A DNA stretch of 64,000 nucleotides from Elephas maximus indicus. Lineage: Eukaryota > Chordata > Mammalia > Proboscidea > Elephantidae. The stretch lies in NCBI RefSeq assembly GCF_024166365.1, contig NC_064821.1, positions 47,581,093-47,645,092 of the forward strand, read 5' to 3'. The notes under the pieces were generated by a model. The model did not search any database and was not told the origin of the DNA. It saw only the letters and a program-made list of their open reading frames with translations. Shown here piece by piece: positions 10,500-21,702 of this stretch (position 1 is the first letter of the stretch; the number at the start of each line of letters is the position of its first letter). The translations under genes were made by a program, and so were the position numbers.

Positions 10500-11035
10500 T
10501 ACACCCCAGTGTCCTGTTTTTCTACAAATGACATCCTAACTCCCACTGTAGGATCGGGCTTGTGTTGTTTCTTCTAGCTGGAATGGCCTTCCTTTCTTCT
10601 CCACCATTTGATCCCATCCATCTTGCAAGGGGCTACTCTGGACCCACCACTCTGCCAGTGAGCTGGCCCTGCTGATGGCACCTTTATCTGAACTTCTGTT
10701 GAGCATAGGGCCCCTACAATGAAATGGGCACAGAACTTCTGTTTTGTCATTGTAAGCCCAAGGTACACACCCATCAAACATCCTGATTATTTTCTTTTCC
10801 ATTTGTTTGCAAATAAAAGTGAGTATACTGAAGATTTAATTGGCACCCAGTTTAACGCACAAGCAAATCTCAATTGAAATAAGAACCTTAACAATATCTA
10901 TTTCACTGTAACTTGGCTGGTTAACCCAACTTTACAAATAAAAATATTATTTCCTGAGTTCAGAACGAGTTAAAACAAAAAAAGTCCTTTCTTCCCCTCA
11001 AAACAAACAAAAAAACCACAGCCCATGATTCTCAG
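10500..11035. other. Single-copy sequence
   Basis: AT-rich towards its right end, with no repeat family or gene recognised. An A-rich stretch with 'acaaacaaaaaaacc' lies next to the LTR. Confidence 0.45.
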
Positions 11036-11529
11036 TGGTTTGGCAGTTATGATGTAGTTTGGCAGTCACAGGATGATGTGATCACCTCGATGATGAGATT
11101 TGATATAATGTGATCACCTCTATGATGGGATCTGCTGTGAGTGGCCAATCAGTTGAAAGGGAGTTTCCTTGGGGGTGTGGCCTGCATCAAATATAAGCAG
11201 ATTCTCCGGCAAGGCTAGTGGGCTTTTGCTCCTGCTGGCTCGTCTTCATCTGACTTCTAGGTTCTCGGGACTTGAGCTAGCAGCTTACCTGTGGTCTTGC
11301 CTGCAGATCTTGGAATTTGTCGGTCTTTGAAGCCTGTGAGCAAGAGCCCTCCTCTCTGGCCTGCTGATCCTGGGCTACGTGAATCAGGAGAAGTCTCTTT
11401 CCTTACCCACAGACTTGGGAAATTCCAGCCTCTATAACTGTGTGAGCCATTTCCTTTATATAAATTTCTCTATGTAGGTATTTATATGCTTTACTGGCTT
11501 TGCTTCTCTAGAGAACCCAGCATAAGACA
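11036..11529 (+). mobile_element. Solo LTR, ERVL/MaLR type (second family)
   Basis: Runs from TG at 11036 to a CA-type end at 11529 ('ataagaca'). It contains 'gggtgtggcctgcatcaaat' with 'ataagc' downstream, and the MaLR-like end 'gtgtgagccatttcctttat', which corresponds to the polyadenylation region. The same family appears in reverse at 50.3-51.1 kb. No internal viral sequence is attached. Confidence 0.72.
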
Positions 11530-12100
11530 CTAATTTAGGTTATGATGCTAAATTAGGCCTCATGTTTTCAATTCATTCCCCAATCATCACATTTTTAAAA
11601 GAGCAAAAATTATAGCTCATTGTTTCAAAGAGGATTATAGTAATTCTATCTAGTCCCGATTTATTCATCACCCTCCTTATTCTATCCTGCTCTATGGCAG
11701 AAGGTATATTTAGTAACTTCTCCTCCCATTGCTCCCCAAGACAAGGATCTTAGGTGCTGTGAAACTTCTCACAATAAATCTGGATCCTGGAGTGGCACTT
11801 CAAATGCAAACACACTGTTTTCTACCATTATTAATTCTAAAAATTCTTTGTTGCCAAACAAACATACTTTAACTAAACTGGTTCAGGAAGCTGGAGGCAT
11901 CTGGTTATCTGAAGCCCTGGATTTTTACGAGCAGAAAAATGGGTCTTACCATGTACTTGGAATCATAAGATACTTTTGGGGATTGATTGAAAGACCCTGG
12001 TGATCTTGATTCTCATCTTGCCTGGTGCCTTTTGGTAGGTGAGGAAGCCAGGGGTTGGATCAGGTGAGTAGTTGGCCTCAGGCTGTGTTGGCCATGCCTA
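11530..12100. other. Single-copy sequence
   Basis: No repeat or gene recognised. The AT-rich left half could be decayed ERV internal sequence following the LTR, but nothing supports that directly. Confidence 0.4.
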
Positions 12101-12104
12101 TAGG

Positions 12105-12190
12105 GCTACACAGGCCCAGTGTGGGGGTCACCTGACTACCAGGCCCAGCCTGGGGTCACTGACCATGCAGGCCCAGCCTGGGGACTCCTT
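12105..12190. repeat. Short imperfect tandem repeat
   Basis: About three units of ~31 bp, each with 'caggcccag(c/t)(c/g)tgggg' followed by a variable 'tcac(c)tga' section. Confidence 0.6.
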
Positions 12191-12690
12191 CTACCACACC
12201 CATGGCTCTGGAGGACAGGAGGCCTGTCCTTGTAACACACAAACTCCAAAGTGCAGGATCCTAGGGCTTTGGCCTGGCTGGTTCTCTAGGGGAGATGGGA
12301 TGATACTCATGGGAAGGACTTTGGGCAAAGGTAGGGGCATATCTACAGAAAACAGCCGCTGTGGCAAGCACTGACATTGCACCCCTGGCCGAACATCTGA
12401 CACCCATCTTTTAGATAACTTTATCATAATATCAGCTCAAAAACACAAGTCAAGCTCATTTTCAGGAATGGTGAGTGTGGGAGGTACTGAGATAGGGTGC
12501 TGAATATGGGGGCGGAGAAGGGCCTGCCTTCTTCCTGGCTTCTCAGCACCAACAGATCTCTGCTTGGCAAGAATCGTAGGGATTCCGTAGAGCTGGTGTT
12601 ACACTCCCTTGTTGCTTTTTGGTGGGTTCGAGGTTCCTATTAACAACCTTGGGAAATAGGAGTTTTCTTTCTTGCATGTGAGCAAATATA
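12191..12690. other. Single-copy sequence
   Basis: GC-moderate; no repeat family or gene recognised. Confidence 0.45.
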
Positions 12691-12701
12691 TGTTTGGAAA
12701 T

Positions 12702-12930
12702 GCCACCAACCACCAGTTGCCATTGAGTCAAGTCCGATTTACTGTGACCCCATGTGTGTCAGGGTAGAAATGCACTCTATAAGGTTTTCAGTGGCTGATT
12801 TTTTGGAAGCAGACCATCAAGCTTTTCTTCTGAGGTGCCTCTGGGTGGACTTGAACCTCCAATCTTTCAGGTAGCAGCTGAGCACGTTAACTTTTTTCAC
12901 TACCCAGGGACTCCATGTCTGTTAATATAA
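12702..12930 (-). mobile_element. AfroSINE variant with RTE 5'-derived middle
   Basis: Reverse copy of the variant form whose middle reads (on its own strand) as 'gaagaaaagcttgatggtct', a segment shared with the RTE 5' region. A 10-bp TSD, gtttggaaat, is at 12692-12701 and 12931-12940. Confidence 0.9.
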
Positions 12931-12940
12931 GTTTGGAAAT

Positions 12941-14535
12941 ACAGTCTGGGGTGCCCACAGCTCTGCAGTGCTCTGGGCTGTTGGCCCTGGAACAGCAACT
13001 ACTGACAGCTTTGTAAAGCTGGGGGAAATTAAGGCAGGAAAGTGTAATATACTGGGGTGCCTAGGTCTGTGGGTTAGAGGAAGCTTCTGGAAAACCGGGA
13101 GCCTCTGCCACGCAGGCTGGTGACTGGTCTGCCTCACGGCTCATTAGCCCCGTGGCCGAGTGCCCAGAGGTGGGTGGAAAGGAACAGGTGGTTACTCTCT
13201 GGAACATCATAAAATCCCTGCAAAGCATGTGCTTCGTTTTCAAGAAAGGTTGCCAAATCCTTGCCCTGGAAATGATTTCCAGATCTTTCTACTAGAAAAA
13301 AGTTTAATTTGGAGAATGAGGGAGAAAATGCAAAGTCCTGGAAGGAACAACCAATTTAGAATAAAGCTCCAAGATCTTTGAAAAAAAGGGGAGGAATGAT
13401 CATATGAGAGAGCCTGTTCTCAGGACAGAGGTCCCCCACTTCTGCAAAGGAAACAAACAAACCATGGCAGAAGCCACATAGCTCTGGGCTGGCCCATACT
13501 ACCTGTGTTTCCCCCCCTTAACCGTTCCTTCCACAGACTTCTGACTAGCTAAGAATTCACATGGATCTGCATGGACCCACGGCCCCCTTTTCCAGCTTGG
13601 AGAAAACCGTATTGTGTTTATTTGGCTCTTCTCCGCAAGCTGAACGCCACATACCACAGGCTGAGAGGGCCCCCAAACGTGGGCTCGTGGTCACGGCAAG
13701 TTGCATTAATCACAGTTTCTACTAGCTGGTCCTCAGGAACACTGCTCTGCTGAGCGGCTGATCTGTTGAAAGCCAGGGAGCACTGAGTCATCCCTTCTTT
13801 CAACCACGACATACTTCTGGGAATGTGAAGAGTACTCGGACGACGTGACATTCCTTAGCTCCCTGTCGTCAGTCAACTGGCCACTTCCTTTCTGGTCATG
13901 TTGCATCATCTTTCAGAACAGGACTAAACAAATGTACTTGAAACTTACATGCCTGTAGGAAAGAAGGCGGAGTACACATGGGAGCCCCACCCCTCCCTTC
14001 ATAACACAGCCCTGTTATCCTGCCCCAGAAGAAGAGGAGGTGACCGTGATTGGCAATTGTTCTCTGGCATTTCCACAGGTAGGACAACATTATATAAGTT
14101 CTAGGCTGATCTCATAATTGTGAAAAATGACAACATGACGTTCAAGACAGGTCTCTTTCGCAATACATGAGCCTAAGACATGTGTGTATAAGTCAGTTTT
14201 GCTGACGGGCACTGAAGTTTTGAAACTCTCTGCCCCTTCACAGGAAAGGTAAGTGATCTCTGTAAAACCTTTGGCCTGTGGGCAAATGTTGGTACATCTG
14301 AAACCCAGAAAAATGTTATTTATTAACAGTAGAATTAATAAACAAACATGGAGGGCTTGCCAAGGGGGTGGTGCTGACGGTGAAGGATGCAAAGGTGAAC
14401 CCAAAGGGAAACTGCCCTCAAGGCAGGGGGGTCCTGCTTGGTGGTGGAGCCTGAATCCTCGAGGCACCTCATGTGGTGGGAGGATGGGGGTGCACCAAGT
14501 AGTGTGCTGGGAGCGGGGAGAATTGAACCCTACCC
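12941..14535. other. Longest repeat-poor stretch of the left half
   Basis: No transposon recognised over ~1.6 kb. The part around 13560-13870 has an unusual number of CpGs for this window and could be a conserved regulatory block. Near 14250 there is 'aggaaaggtaagtgat', a donor-like site without a matching exon. Open frames on the minus strand (14090-14584) lack support. Confidence 0.45.
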
Positions 14536-14545
14536 AGGGAGGGTC

Positions 14546-14762
14546 AAGGAGTCTTGGTGGTGCAGTGGTTAAGTGCTTGACCACTAACTGAAGGTTGGCA
14601 GTTCAAGCCCACCAGCAGCTCCAAGGGAGGAAGATGTGGCAGTCTGCTTCCATAAGGATTACAGCCTTGGAAACCCCGTAAGGCAGTTCTGTTCTGTCCT
14701 ATAGAGTCATACCATGAGTTGGAATTGACTATACAGCAAGGGATTTGGTTTGGCTTTGGTTT
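14546..14762 (+). mobile_element. AfroSINE, long form
   Basis: Plus-oriented, including the 'gaagatgtggcagtctgctt' block. A TSD, agggagg(g/a)tc, is at 14536-14545 and 14763-14772. Confidence 0.93.
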
Positions 14763-14882
14763 AGGGAGGATCTGAGACAAGGAGCTCCATAGGTAGGCTG
14801 GGAGGCTGGGCTGGGGGTGGGGGCGTACAGAACACCAGTCTGCACGTGTGCGATAGGAACGTCACATAGAGGGGTGGGAAAG

Positions 14883-15095
14883 ACGACAACAACAATAGTT
14901 GCCATGGAGTAGACGCCAACTCATGGCAACCCCATGCTTGTCAGAGAAGAACTATGTTCCACAGAGTTTTCAGTGGCTGAGTTTTCGGAAGTGGATCACC
15001 AGGACTTTCTTCCGAGGCTCTTCTGAGTGGACTGGAATCTCCAGCCTTTTGGTTAGCAGCTGAGCACTTAACTGTTTGTACCACCCAGGGTTGCA
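14883..15095 (-). mobile_element. AfroSINE variant (RTE 5'-derived middle)
   Basis: Reverse copy starting with 'acgacaacaacaatagttgc', that is, with an (AAC)n-like tail. A 12-bp TSD, ggggt(g/a)ggaaag, is at 14871-14882 and 15096-15107. Confidence 0.92.
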
Positions 15096-15399
15096 GGGGT
15101 AGGAAAGTGAAGAAAAAACCCACAGATGGGGGGAGGGGGGCTAAAGCAGAGCACAGGCAGCTGGAGGTGAGGCTGGGCTGCTACGCAGGCAGGACCAGGC
15201 TGGAAGGAGACAGTGGCATGCAAGCCATTGAGACCCTCGAGTAGAAGAGCGCTCAGAGCTGTGGGATACAGAGGTTATCCTGGAGGCAGAGGGAATTGCA
15301 GCCTGAACACGGTTGAAGGTGGGGACCAGTTAGGGAGCCATGTTAGGGCTGTAAGTGGCCTGGGGCTGGGCTTCAGTGAAGGCAGAGGCTGCAGTGGTA

Positions 15400-15650
15400 A
15401 TAGTAATGAAAGCTAATCATAACTCCCTCTTTTGAGAGCTTACCTTGTGATCGGGGTGATGCTAAGCACTTACCTGAGTTATCTCACATTAACATCAGAG
15501 CAGCATCTCTAAGTGGCAGGTCTCTTATTGCCCCATCTTATGATGAAGAAACTGAGGCTCAGAGGAGGGCAGTGATCGCTCGTGGTCACACAGTTTGTAA
15601 GCAGCAGAGCCAGGATTTAAACAGAGGTCTGTCTGGTGCCAGAGTTCAAC
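15400..15650 (+). repeat. MIR
   Basis: Very clear MIR: 'gagcttaccttgtgatcggg', 'tgatgaagaaactgaggctc', 'cacacagtttgtaagcagca' in sense order. Confidence 0.9.
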
Positions 15651-15954
15651 CCCAACCACACCCTGTACTGTGGAATAACAGAACTGCTTGAAACTCAGTT
15701 ACCTGAGGAAGAGAGAAGGCAGTGTCTACCAGGGGATGACAGTGACTAAGATGGGGGCAGGCAGGTGAGGAGGAGGAACATTGAACTAGTTTGGTTGGAC
15801 CCAATGGAAATTTGATGCCAGCAAAACATCCATTAGTAGTGTTGACAGCCTGTGATTGCAGTGATAGGCCAGAGCTCAGATAAATTACTGGGGTTAGAAG
15901 TGTGGACTTGTTAAAGGGAGGATGTTGGAATATACCACCACAGGGAGACAGCGA
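15651..15954. other. Probably diverged L2, otherwise unassigned
   Basis: Lies between two MIRs; phrases such as 'gacagtgactaagatggggg' and 'gccagcaaaacatccattag' hint at L2-like sequence. No gene seen. Confidence 0.4.
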
Positions 15955-16150
15955 GGTGCAAACAGTACTTACTATGGGAGCATAAGCTGGGGAGCACAAC
16001 CAGGCACTGGGCTAAATGCATCCCTGTGACAACCTTGTGACACAGGTACTATTGCCATCTTCATTTCCTAGATGAGAAAACAGAAGCTTGGAGACATTGA
16101 GCAACTCCCCTAACGCCACATGGCTAGTAAGTGATAAAGTTGGGGCTCCA
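15955..16150 (+). repeat. MIR
   Basis: MIR core 'cctagatgagaaaacagaag' with the 'ggcactgggctaaatgcatc' left part, sense strand. Confidence 0.85.
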
Positions 16151-16636
16151 GCCAAATGAATCTCAAGGGCATTTGCACAGATACAATATGAGGAGAATTC
16201 ACCCCACAGGGGTTAGAAAGCTGCACAGAGGAAATGTAGGTTCCTCCAGTTTCATTTTGTTTGTGTATCTGTCCTGTATTCTCTAAATTGTCTCCAGTTA
16301 ATATGCTCAGTTTTCCAACAGGAAAAAAAAATGGCGGAAAAAGCAAAAAGGTGGAAGTGTAAATGGGTAGACTTTTTGGAAGACCATGTGCCAATGTCCA
16401 GCAAGAGCTGAAAATTTGACATCTTACTTGACTCAGCATTCCATTTTTAGAAGATAATCAAAGAAGCAGGCAGAGTTTTGTGTACAACGATGTTTAAAGC
16501 AGTCACTCCAGGCCCTGAACAATCGGACCGACAGACACCAGGCTCATTCACCTGTATTTCCTGTTGTGTTTGGTTGCACCACCATCTAGCACCATCTAGC
16601 ATCTAGGAGTAATTCTAGATTCTTCCTTCTCTCTTC
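16151..16636. other. Unassigned sequence
   Basis: No confident repeat or gene. The right end, with a doubled 'caccatctagca' motif, looks like old L2 or L1 material that resumes after the SINE at 17544. Confidence 0.4.
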
Positions 16637-16710
16637 CTAAGAAGTTGCACTGAGTTGACCCCAACTCATGCTGACCGCATGTGTGTCAGAGTAGAACTCT
16701 GCTCCAGAGC

Positions 16711-17408
16711 TGTTATGGATTGAATTGTGTCCCCCCAAAAAGTATGTCAACTTGGCTAGGCCATGATTCCCAGTATTGTGTGATTGTCTTCCATTTTGTG
16801 ATTTGATGTAATTACCTATGTGTTGTAAATCCTAACCTCTATGATATTAATCCCATTGAACTGGGAGCCCTGGTGGTGCACTAGTTAAGTGCTTGGCTGC
16901 TAACCAAAAGGTTGGCTGTTCGAATCCACCAGCTGCTCCTTGGAAACTCTATAGGACAGTTCTACTCTGGCCTATAGGGTTGCTTTGAGTCAGAATCAAC
17001 TTGAAGGCAATGGGTTTTTATGATGTTAATGAGGCAGGATTAGAGGCAGTTATGTTAATGAGGCAGGATACAATCTACAGGATTAGGTTGTGTCTTGAGT
17101 CAATCTCTTTTGAGATATAAAAGAGAGAATCAAGCAGAGAGGAGAGGGAGCTCATTACCACCAAGCAAGAAGAGCCAGGAATAGAGTGCATCCTTTGGAC
17201 CCTGGGTCCCTGTGCTGAGGAGCTCCTAGACCAGGGGAAGATTGATAACAAGGACCTTCCTCTAGAACCGATAGAGAGAGAAATCTTTCCCTAGAACTGG
17301 CACCTTGAATTCAGACTTCTAGCCTCCTAAACTGTGAGAGAATAAATTTGTTTGTTAAAGCCATCCATTTGTGATGTTTCTGTTATAGCAGCACTAGATA
17401 ACTACGAC
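16711..17408 (+). mobile_element. Solo LTR, ERVL-MaLR type (family 1)
   Basis: Starts 'tgttatggattgaattgtgt' and ends near 'agcactagataactacgac', the diverged form of the usual 'actaagaca' end. It carries a TATA-like 'gagatataaaagag' at about 17110 and the MaLR-like end with 'gagaataaatttg' as polyadenylation signal region. It is lengthened by a nested AfroSINE. The flanks GAG(C/A)T suggest a 5-bp TSD. Confidence 0.85.
16852..17018 (+). mobile_element. AfroSINE nested in an LTR nested in a SINE
   Basis: Complete plus-strand AfroSINE. A 12-bp TSD, tatgat(a/g)ttaat, from LTR sequence lies at 16840-16851 and 17019-17030. It is therefore younger than the LTR. Confidence 0.94.
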
Positions 17409-17543
17409 GAGATGGGCTTCAATGGCTGATTTTTTAGCAGTAGACCACCAGGCCTTTCTTCTGAGATGCCTCTGGGTGGACTCAAACCTCCAGCCTTTCA
17501 GTTAGCACCCAGTGTGTTAACCATTTGCACTGTCCAGGACTCC

Positions 17544-18025
17544 TCTCTCTTTCTATGCACATTTTCTTGGTCCTTTAAAAAAAAAACCCAACATCCCTTT
17601 AAATACACTCTCTCCTTTCTAACCTCATGGCTACGGCCTTAGTCAGGCTTTCCTTGTCCCTTCTCTAGACCAACTCAACAGGGCCATTCTCCACATCCCC
17701 CTCTAAATGCTATTTGAATATCGGATGCACACACAGGACACTGCTCCCATCCCCTGCAGAATAAAATATTTCTTTAAACTACAGCAAATAATGAAGTGAT
17801 GAGCATCTGTGCATATACAGCTTGTTTTTCTCATTTGAGTTATTTCCTTGGGATAAATTCCCAGGAATGGAATTCCAAGGTTAAAGTGTATGGCTATCTG
17901 TATGTATTAACACTGCCACACTTCTGAAACTGAGCATGAAAGCACTTATTTTTCCTTGATTCTTCTCCATCAGAAACATTTTTAGAGTATCTAGGGGAAA
18001 AAAAAAATTAGAATTTTTGTGTCCT
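17544..18025. other. Unassigned, probably old L1 antisense
   Basis: Phrases such as 'tcccaggaatggaattccaa' near 17860 look like antisense L1 or HAL1 3' sequence. No gene seen. Confidence 0.45.
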
Positions 18026-18035
18026 AACTCTGCCT

Positions 18036-18189
18036 TGGGAGCCCTGGTGGCGCAGTGGTTAAGTGCTACAGCTGCTAACCAAGAGGTCACCAGCTCGAAT
18101 CCACCAGGTGCTCCTTGGAAACTCTATGGGGCAGTTCTAGTCTGTCCTACAGGGTTGCTATGAGAAAGCAGTGTTTTTTGTTTTTTTTA
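18036..18189 (+). mobile_element. AfroSINE with shortened 3' end
   Basis: The body is normal up to 'gggttgctatgag' and then jumps to a T-rich tail, so the 'tcggaatcgactcgacggc' segment is missing. A perfect 10-bp TSD, aactctgcct, is at 18026-18035 and 18190-18199, which shows the short-tailed form was itself inserted. Confidence 0.92.
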
Positions 18190-18199
18190 AACTCTGCCT

Positions 18200-18788
18200 C
18201 TATTGTACTTTTTCCCCTTCTTAAATCAGGCCCAAGTTATCTTCTTATGGAGAAAGATTATTTTAATTTAAAAATGTGTGTATATAAGCAACCCTCTTCC
18301 AGGTTTTTGTTTGATTTTTCAATTTTGCTCTTAACATGCAGGTTATTGCTTCAGGCTCTGGAAACTTTTTCCTGATTGGCAGGTACTTCCCAAGTTTTGC
18401 AATATGGCAATTTCTTTCCAGTGAGCTCTTCGAAAAAACTGGCCAGGTGTGGTTGGGAGCTGGGCTTCCTTTCTTCTCGGTTTTCCAAGGAAATAGGAAA
18501 AAAAAAAAAAAACTGGGAGGTGTCATCTGTGTTCTAGTGGATAATTCATTCTCGCTGACATAATGAGCCATTTTCTCTTTTTAATGAAGGTAGGAATTTG
18601 CTAGGAGGGGCCTCTGAGTCTGGAGATAAAGAAGCTGTCCTCTGAATGAACTTTTTAGCAGTTTGGGAGGAAACTTCAGAATTTTCACTAGAAAAAAATG
18701 ACAACTGAATAAGTGACTGGGCATCCTCCTCTCTGTCTGTGGAATTATTTCAGGAATCCTATCTGAGGAGATCAGTGACATGGGTACC
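18200..18788. other. Single-copy sequence
   Basis: No repeat recognised apart from poly-A tracts near 18498. Overlapping frames on both strands (18263-18571) are not supported as genes. Confidence 0.45.
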
Positions 18789-18799
18789 TTTTAATGCCT

Positions 18800-19319
18800 A
18801 AAAAAAAAAAAAAAAAAGTTGCTGACTCACAGGGAGCCCATGTGTGTCAGAGTAGAGCTGTGCTCCATAGGTGTTATAGACGGAATTATGTCCCCCCAAA
18901 TTATATGTTGTAAATCTTAACCTCTTGGAATAAGTTGTCTTTGTTACCCTAATGAGGCAGGAATAGTATAGGGTGTATCTTGAATCAATCTCTTTTGAGA
19001 TATAAAAGAGATTAAACAAGGCAGCAGAGCAGAGACAGGGAAGACACATGTCCAGCCACATGAAGATCACCCAGGAGCAGAAGCTAAAAGAGACAAGGAC
19101 CTTCCTTCAGAGTCAACAGAGAGAGAAAGCCATCCCCCTAGAGCCAGTACCCCAAGTTCAGACTTCTAGCCTTCTAAACTGTGAGAAAATAATTTGTTAA
19201 AGCTGCCTGCTTGTAGTATTTCTGTTATAGTAGCACTAGATAACTAGATAACTAAGACAATAAGGTTTTTAATGGCTGTGATTTTTTTTGGAAGCAGATT
19301 GCCAGGCCTCTCTTCTGCC
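18800..19319 (-). mobile_element. AfroSINE variant split by a MaLR-type LTR
   Basis: SINE parts are at 18800-18871 and 19260-19319. The TSD tttaatgc(c/t) flanks the whole unit (18791-18799 and 19320-19328). The LTR sits at the same internal point of the SINE as in the 16.7 kb copy. Confidence 0.85.
18872..19259 (+). mobile_element. Solo LTR, ERVL-MaLR type (family 1, shortened)
   Basis: Runs from 'tgttatagacggaattatgt' to 'actagataactaagaca'. The 5' part is shorter than in the other family-1 LTRs, with the block after 'cttggctaggcc' lost. A TATA-like 'gagatataaaagag' is kept. The short direct duplication 'taactagataactaag' lies near the end. Confidence 0.85.
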
Positions 19320-19450
19320 TTTAATGCTAGACTGATATTATATGATCTTTTTGGGGCTAGTGAGGGGATTTTGTAAAGACTTAAATTATCAACGTAAAGC
19401 ATTGGCCTCAAATAAAGCTTATCATCTCCAGGCCAAGTATTTTCCAGCTA

Positions 19451-19632
19451 CATACCAGTTGCCATTAACTTGATTCCATCTCGTGGCAACCACATGCGTT
19501 CAGAGTAGAACTCCTCCACCGGGTTTTCAAGACTGTGACCTTTCAGAAGCCAATCAGGCCTTTCTTCCGAGGTGTCTCTGGGAGGGTTCCAACATCCAAG
19601 TGCTTAACCATTTATACTGCCTAGAGACCTCT
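19451..19632 (-). mobile_element. AfroSINE variant, diverged
   Basis: Reverse variant-form SINE from 'ataccagttgccattaactt' to 'actgcctagagacc'. It is directly followed by an RTE fragment. Confidence 0.82.
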
Positions 19633-19654
19633 TTCCACTACCAGTCTATCAGAG

Positions 19655-20180
19655 GCACTGGATTATATGAAGAACAACACAATAACAGGATTAAAGGATT
19701 AGACAGACTCTTTAACAACCTGCAATATGTAGATGACACAGTCTTGATTGCTGAAAGTAAAGAGGGCTTAAAGCACTTAATGATGAAGGTCAAAGTCTAC
19801 AGCCTTCAGTATGGATTACACCTCAATATAAAGAAAACAAAAATCCTCACAACTGGACCAATAAGCGATACCATGATAAATGAAGAAAAGATTGAAGTTG
19901 TCAAGGATTTCATTTTACTTAAGTCCACAATCAATGCCCATGGAAGCAGCAGTCAAGAAATCAAACGATGTATTGCATGAGGCAAATCTGCTGCAAAAGA
20001 TCTCTTTAAAGTGTTAAAAATCACAGATGTCACCTTGAAGACTAAGGTGTGCCTGACCCAAGTGATGGCCTTTTCAGTCACCTCATATGCATGAGAAAGC
20101 TGAAAAATGAATAAAGCAGACCAAAGAAGAATTGATGCATTTGAATTATGATATTGGTGAAGAATATTGAATATACCATG
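19655..20180 (+). pseudogene. RTE reverse transcriptase C-terminal remnant
   Basis: Open from an upstream SINE-derived ATG through GTGLYEEQHNN to IKRCIA at 19980. Motif C reads YVDD, keeping both catalytic aspartates. Motifs A and B are absent through truncation. Stop codons and frame changes follow after 19980. It is non-functional. Confidence 0.82.
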
Positions 20181-20512
20181 GACTGCCAGAAGAATGAATA
20201 AATCTGTCTTGGAAAAAGTACAGCCAGAGTGCTCCTTAGAAGCAAGGATGATGAGACTTGGTCTCACTTCCGACATATCAGCAGAAGGAACCACTCCCCA
20301 GAGAAGGATATCATGCTTGGTAAACTAGAGGGTCAGCTAAAAAGAAGAAGACCCTCAATGAGATGAATTGACACAATAGCTGCAACAATGGGCTCAAACA
20401 TAACTACTAGTGTGAGGATGGTGAAGGGCTGGGCAACATTTTGTTCTGTTGTACATGGGGTTGCTAGGAGTCAGAACCAACTCAGCAGAATCTAACAACA
20501 ACAGCAAGAAGG
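19655..20512 (+). mobile_element. RTE LINE, 5'-truncated
   Basis: Begins just before reverse transcriptase motif C and runs to the RTE 3' end with a short (AAC)n tail at 20490-20505. Confidence 0.92.
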
Positions 20513-20527
20513 GAATCCTTTCAGGTA

Positions 20528-21517
20528 AAAAAAAAAAAAAAAAAAAAACTCCTAACAACAACAACAAAAAAGTCCTGGGCCAGGTGGCTTCACTGGAGAA
20601 TTCTACCAAACATTCAGAGAAGAACTCATACCAGTACTACTCAAACTGTTTCAGAACATAGAAAAGGAAGGGATACTTCCAAATTCATTCTATGAAGCCA
20701 GCATACCCTGATACCAAAACCAGGCAAAGACACCACAAAAAAAGAAAATTACAGACCAATTAACTCTCATGAATACAAATACAAAAATTCTCAACAAAAT
20801 TCTAGCCAATAGAATTCAGCATCATATAAAAAAAAATAATACACCATGACCAAGCAGGATTCATACCAGGTATGCAAGGATGGTTCAATGTTAGAAAATC
20901 AATCAACATAATCCACCACATAAATAAAATAAAATAATCACATGATCATCTCAATCCACACAGAAAAGGAGTTCAACAAAGTCCAACACCAATTCCTGAT
21001 AAAAAAAACTCTCAGTATTATAGGTATAGAAGGGAAATTCCTCAACATAATAAAGGGCATCAATACAAAACCAACAGCCAGCATCATTCTTAATGGAGAG
21101 AGGCTGAAAACATTCCTCTTGAGAACAGAGACAAGACAAGGATGCCCTTTATAATCCTATTTAACATTGTGCTGGAAGTCCTAGATAAAGCAATAAGGAA
21201 AGAAAAAGAAACAAAGGGCATCCAGATTAGTAAGGAAGAATTAAAACTGTCCCTACTTGCCGATTATGTGATTATATATAAAGAAACCCCAAAAGACTTC
21301 ATGAGAAAACTACTGGAACTAATAGATTCAGCAGACTAGCAGGATACAAGAAAAACATACAAAACTCAGTTGGATTCCTATACACAAAGAGAACTATGAA
21401 AAGGAAATTAGGAAAACAATGCCATTTATAACAGCCCCTAAAAAAACAAAATACTTAGGAATAAATCTAACCAAGGATGTGAAAGACTCATACAAAGAAC
21501 ACTATAACACAAAGGAC
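20528..21517 (+). mobile_element. Internal L1 ORF2 fragment with TSD but no tail
   Basis: About 990 bp from the middle of L1 ORF2 (it lines up with 29.85-30.82 kb of the long L1). It holds the reverse transcriptase stretches NSFYEA..., TRQGCPL and LADYV, the last in place of the FADD motif. It has neither L1 5' UTR nor 3' UTR nor terminal poly-A. The repeat tcctttcaggta is found at 20516-20527 and 21518-21529. Confidence 0.85.
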
Positions 21518-21533
21518 TCCTTTCAGGTACATA

Positions 21534-21702
21534 CCAAAAAACCAAGCCCTTTGCTGTCGAGTGATTTCCAACTCACAGCGACCCTATAGGACAGAGTAGA
21601 ACTACCCCACAGGGTTTCCAAGGAGCAGCTGGTGAATTCAAACTGTCCACCTTTTGGTTTGCAGCTGAGCTCTAGCCAAAAGGGCTCCACCAGGGCTCCA
21701 TA
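21534..21702 (-). mobile_element. AfroSINE
   Basis: Full reverse AfroSINE from 'aaccaagccctttgctgtcg' to 'ccaccagggctcc'. No TSD assigned. Confidence 0.92.

Larger units (their letters stand above)
16640..17543 (-). mobile_element. AfroSINE variant split by a MaLR-type LTR
   Basis: The SINE variant lies at 16640-16710 and 17409-17543. It is broken inside its 'gctccatagggttttcaatg' segment by a solo LTR. Confidence 0.88.

Noticed and set aside
14090-14584. 164-codon minus-strand open frame
   Set aside because: It overlaps an AfroSINE at one end and lacks any recognisable motif or start context.
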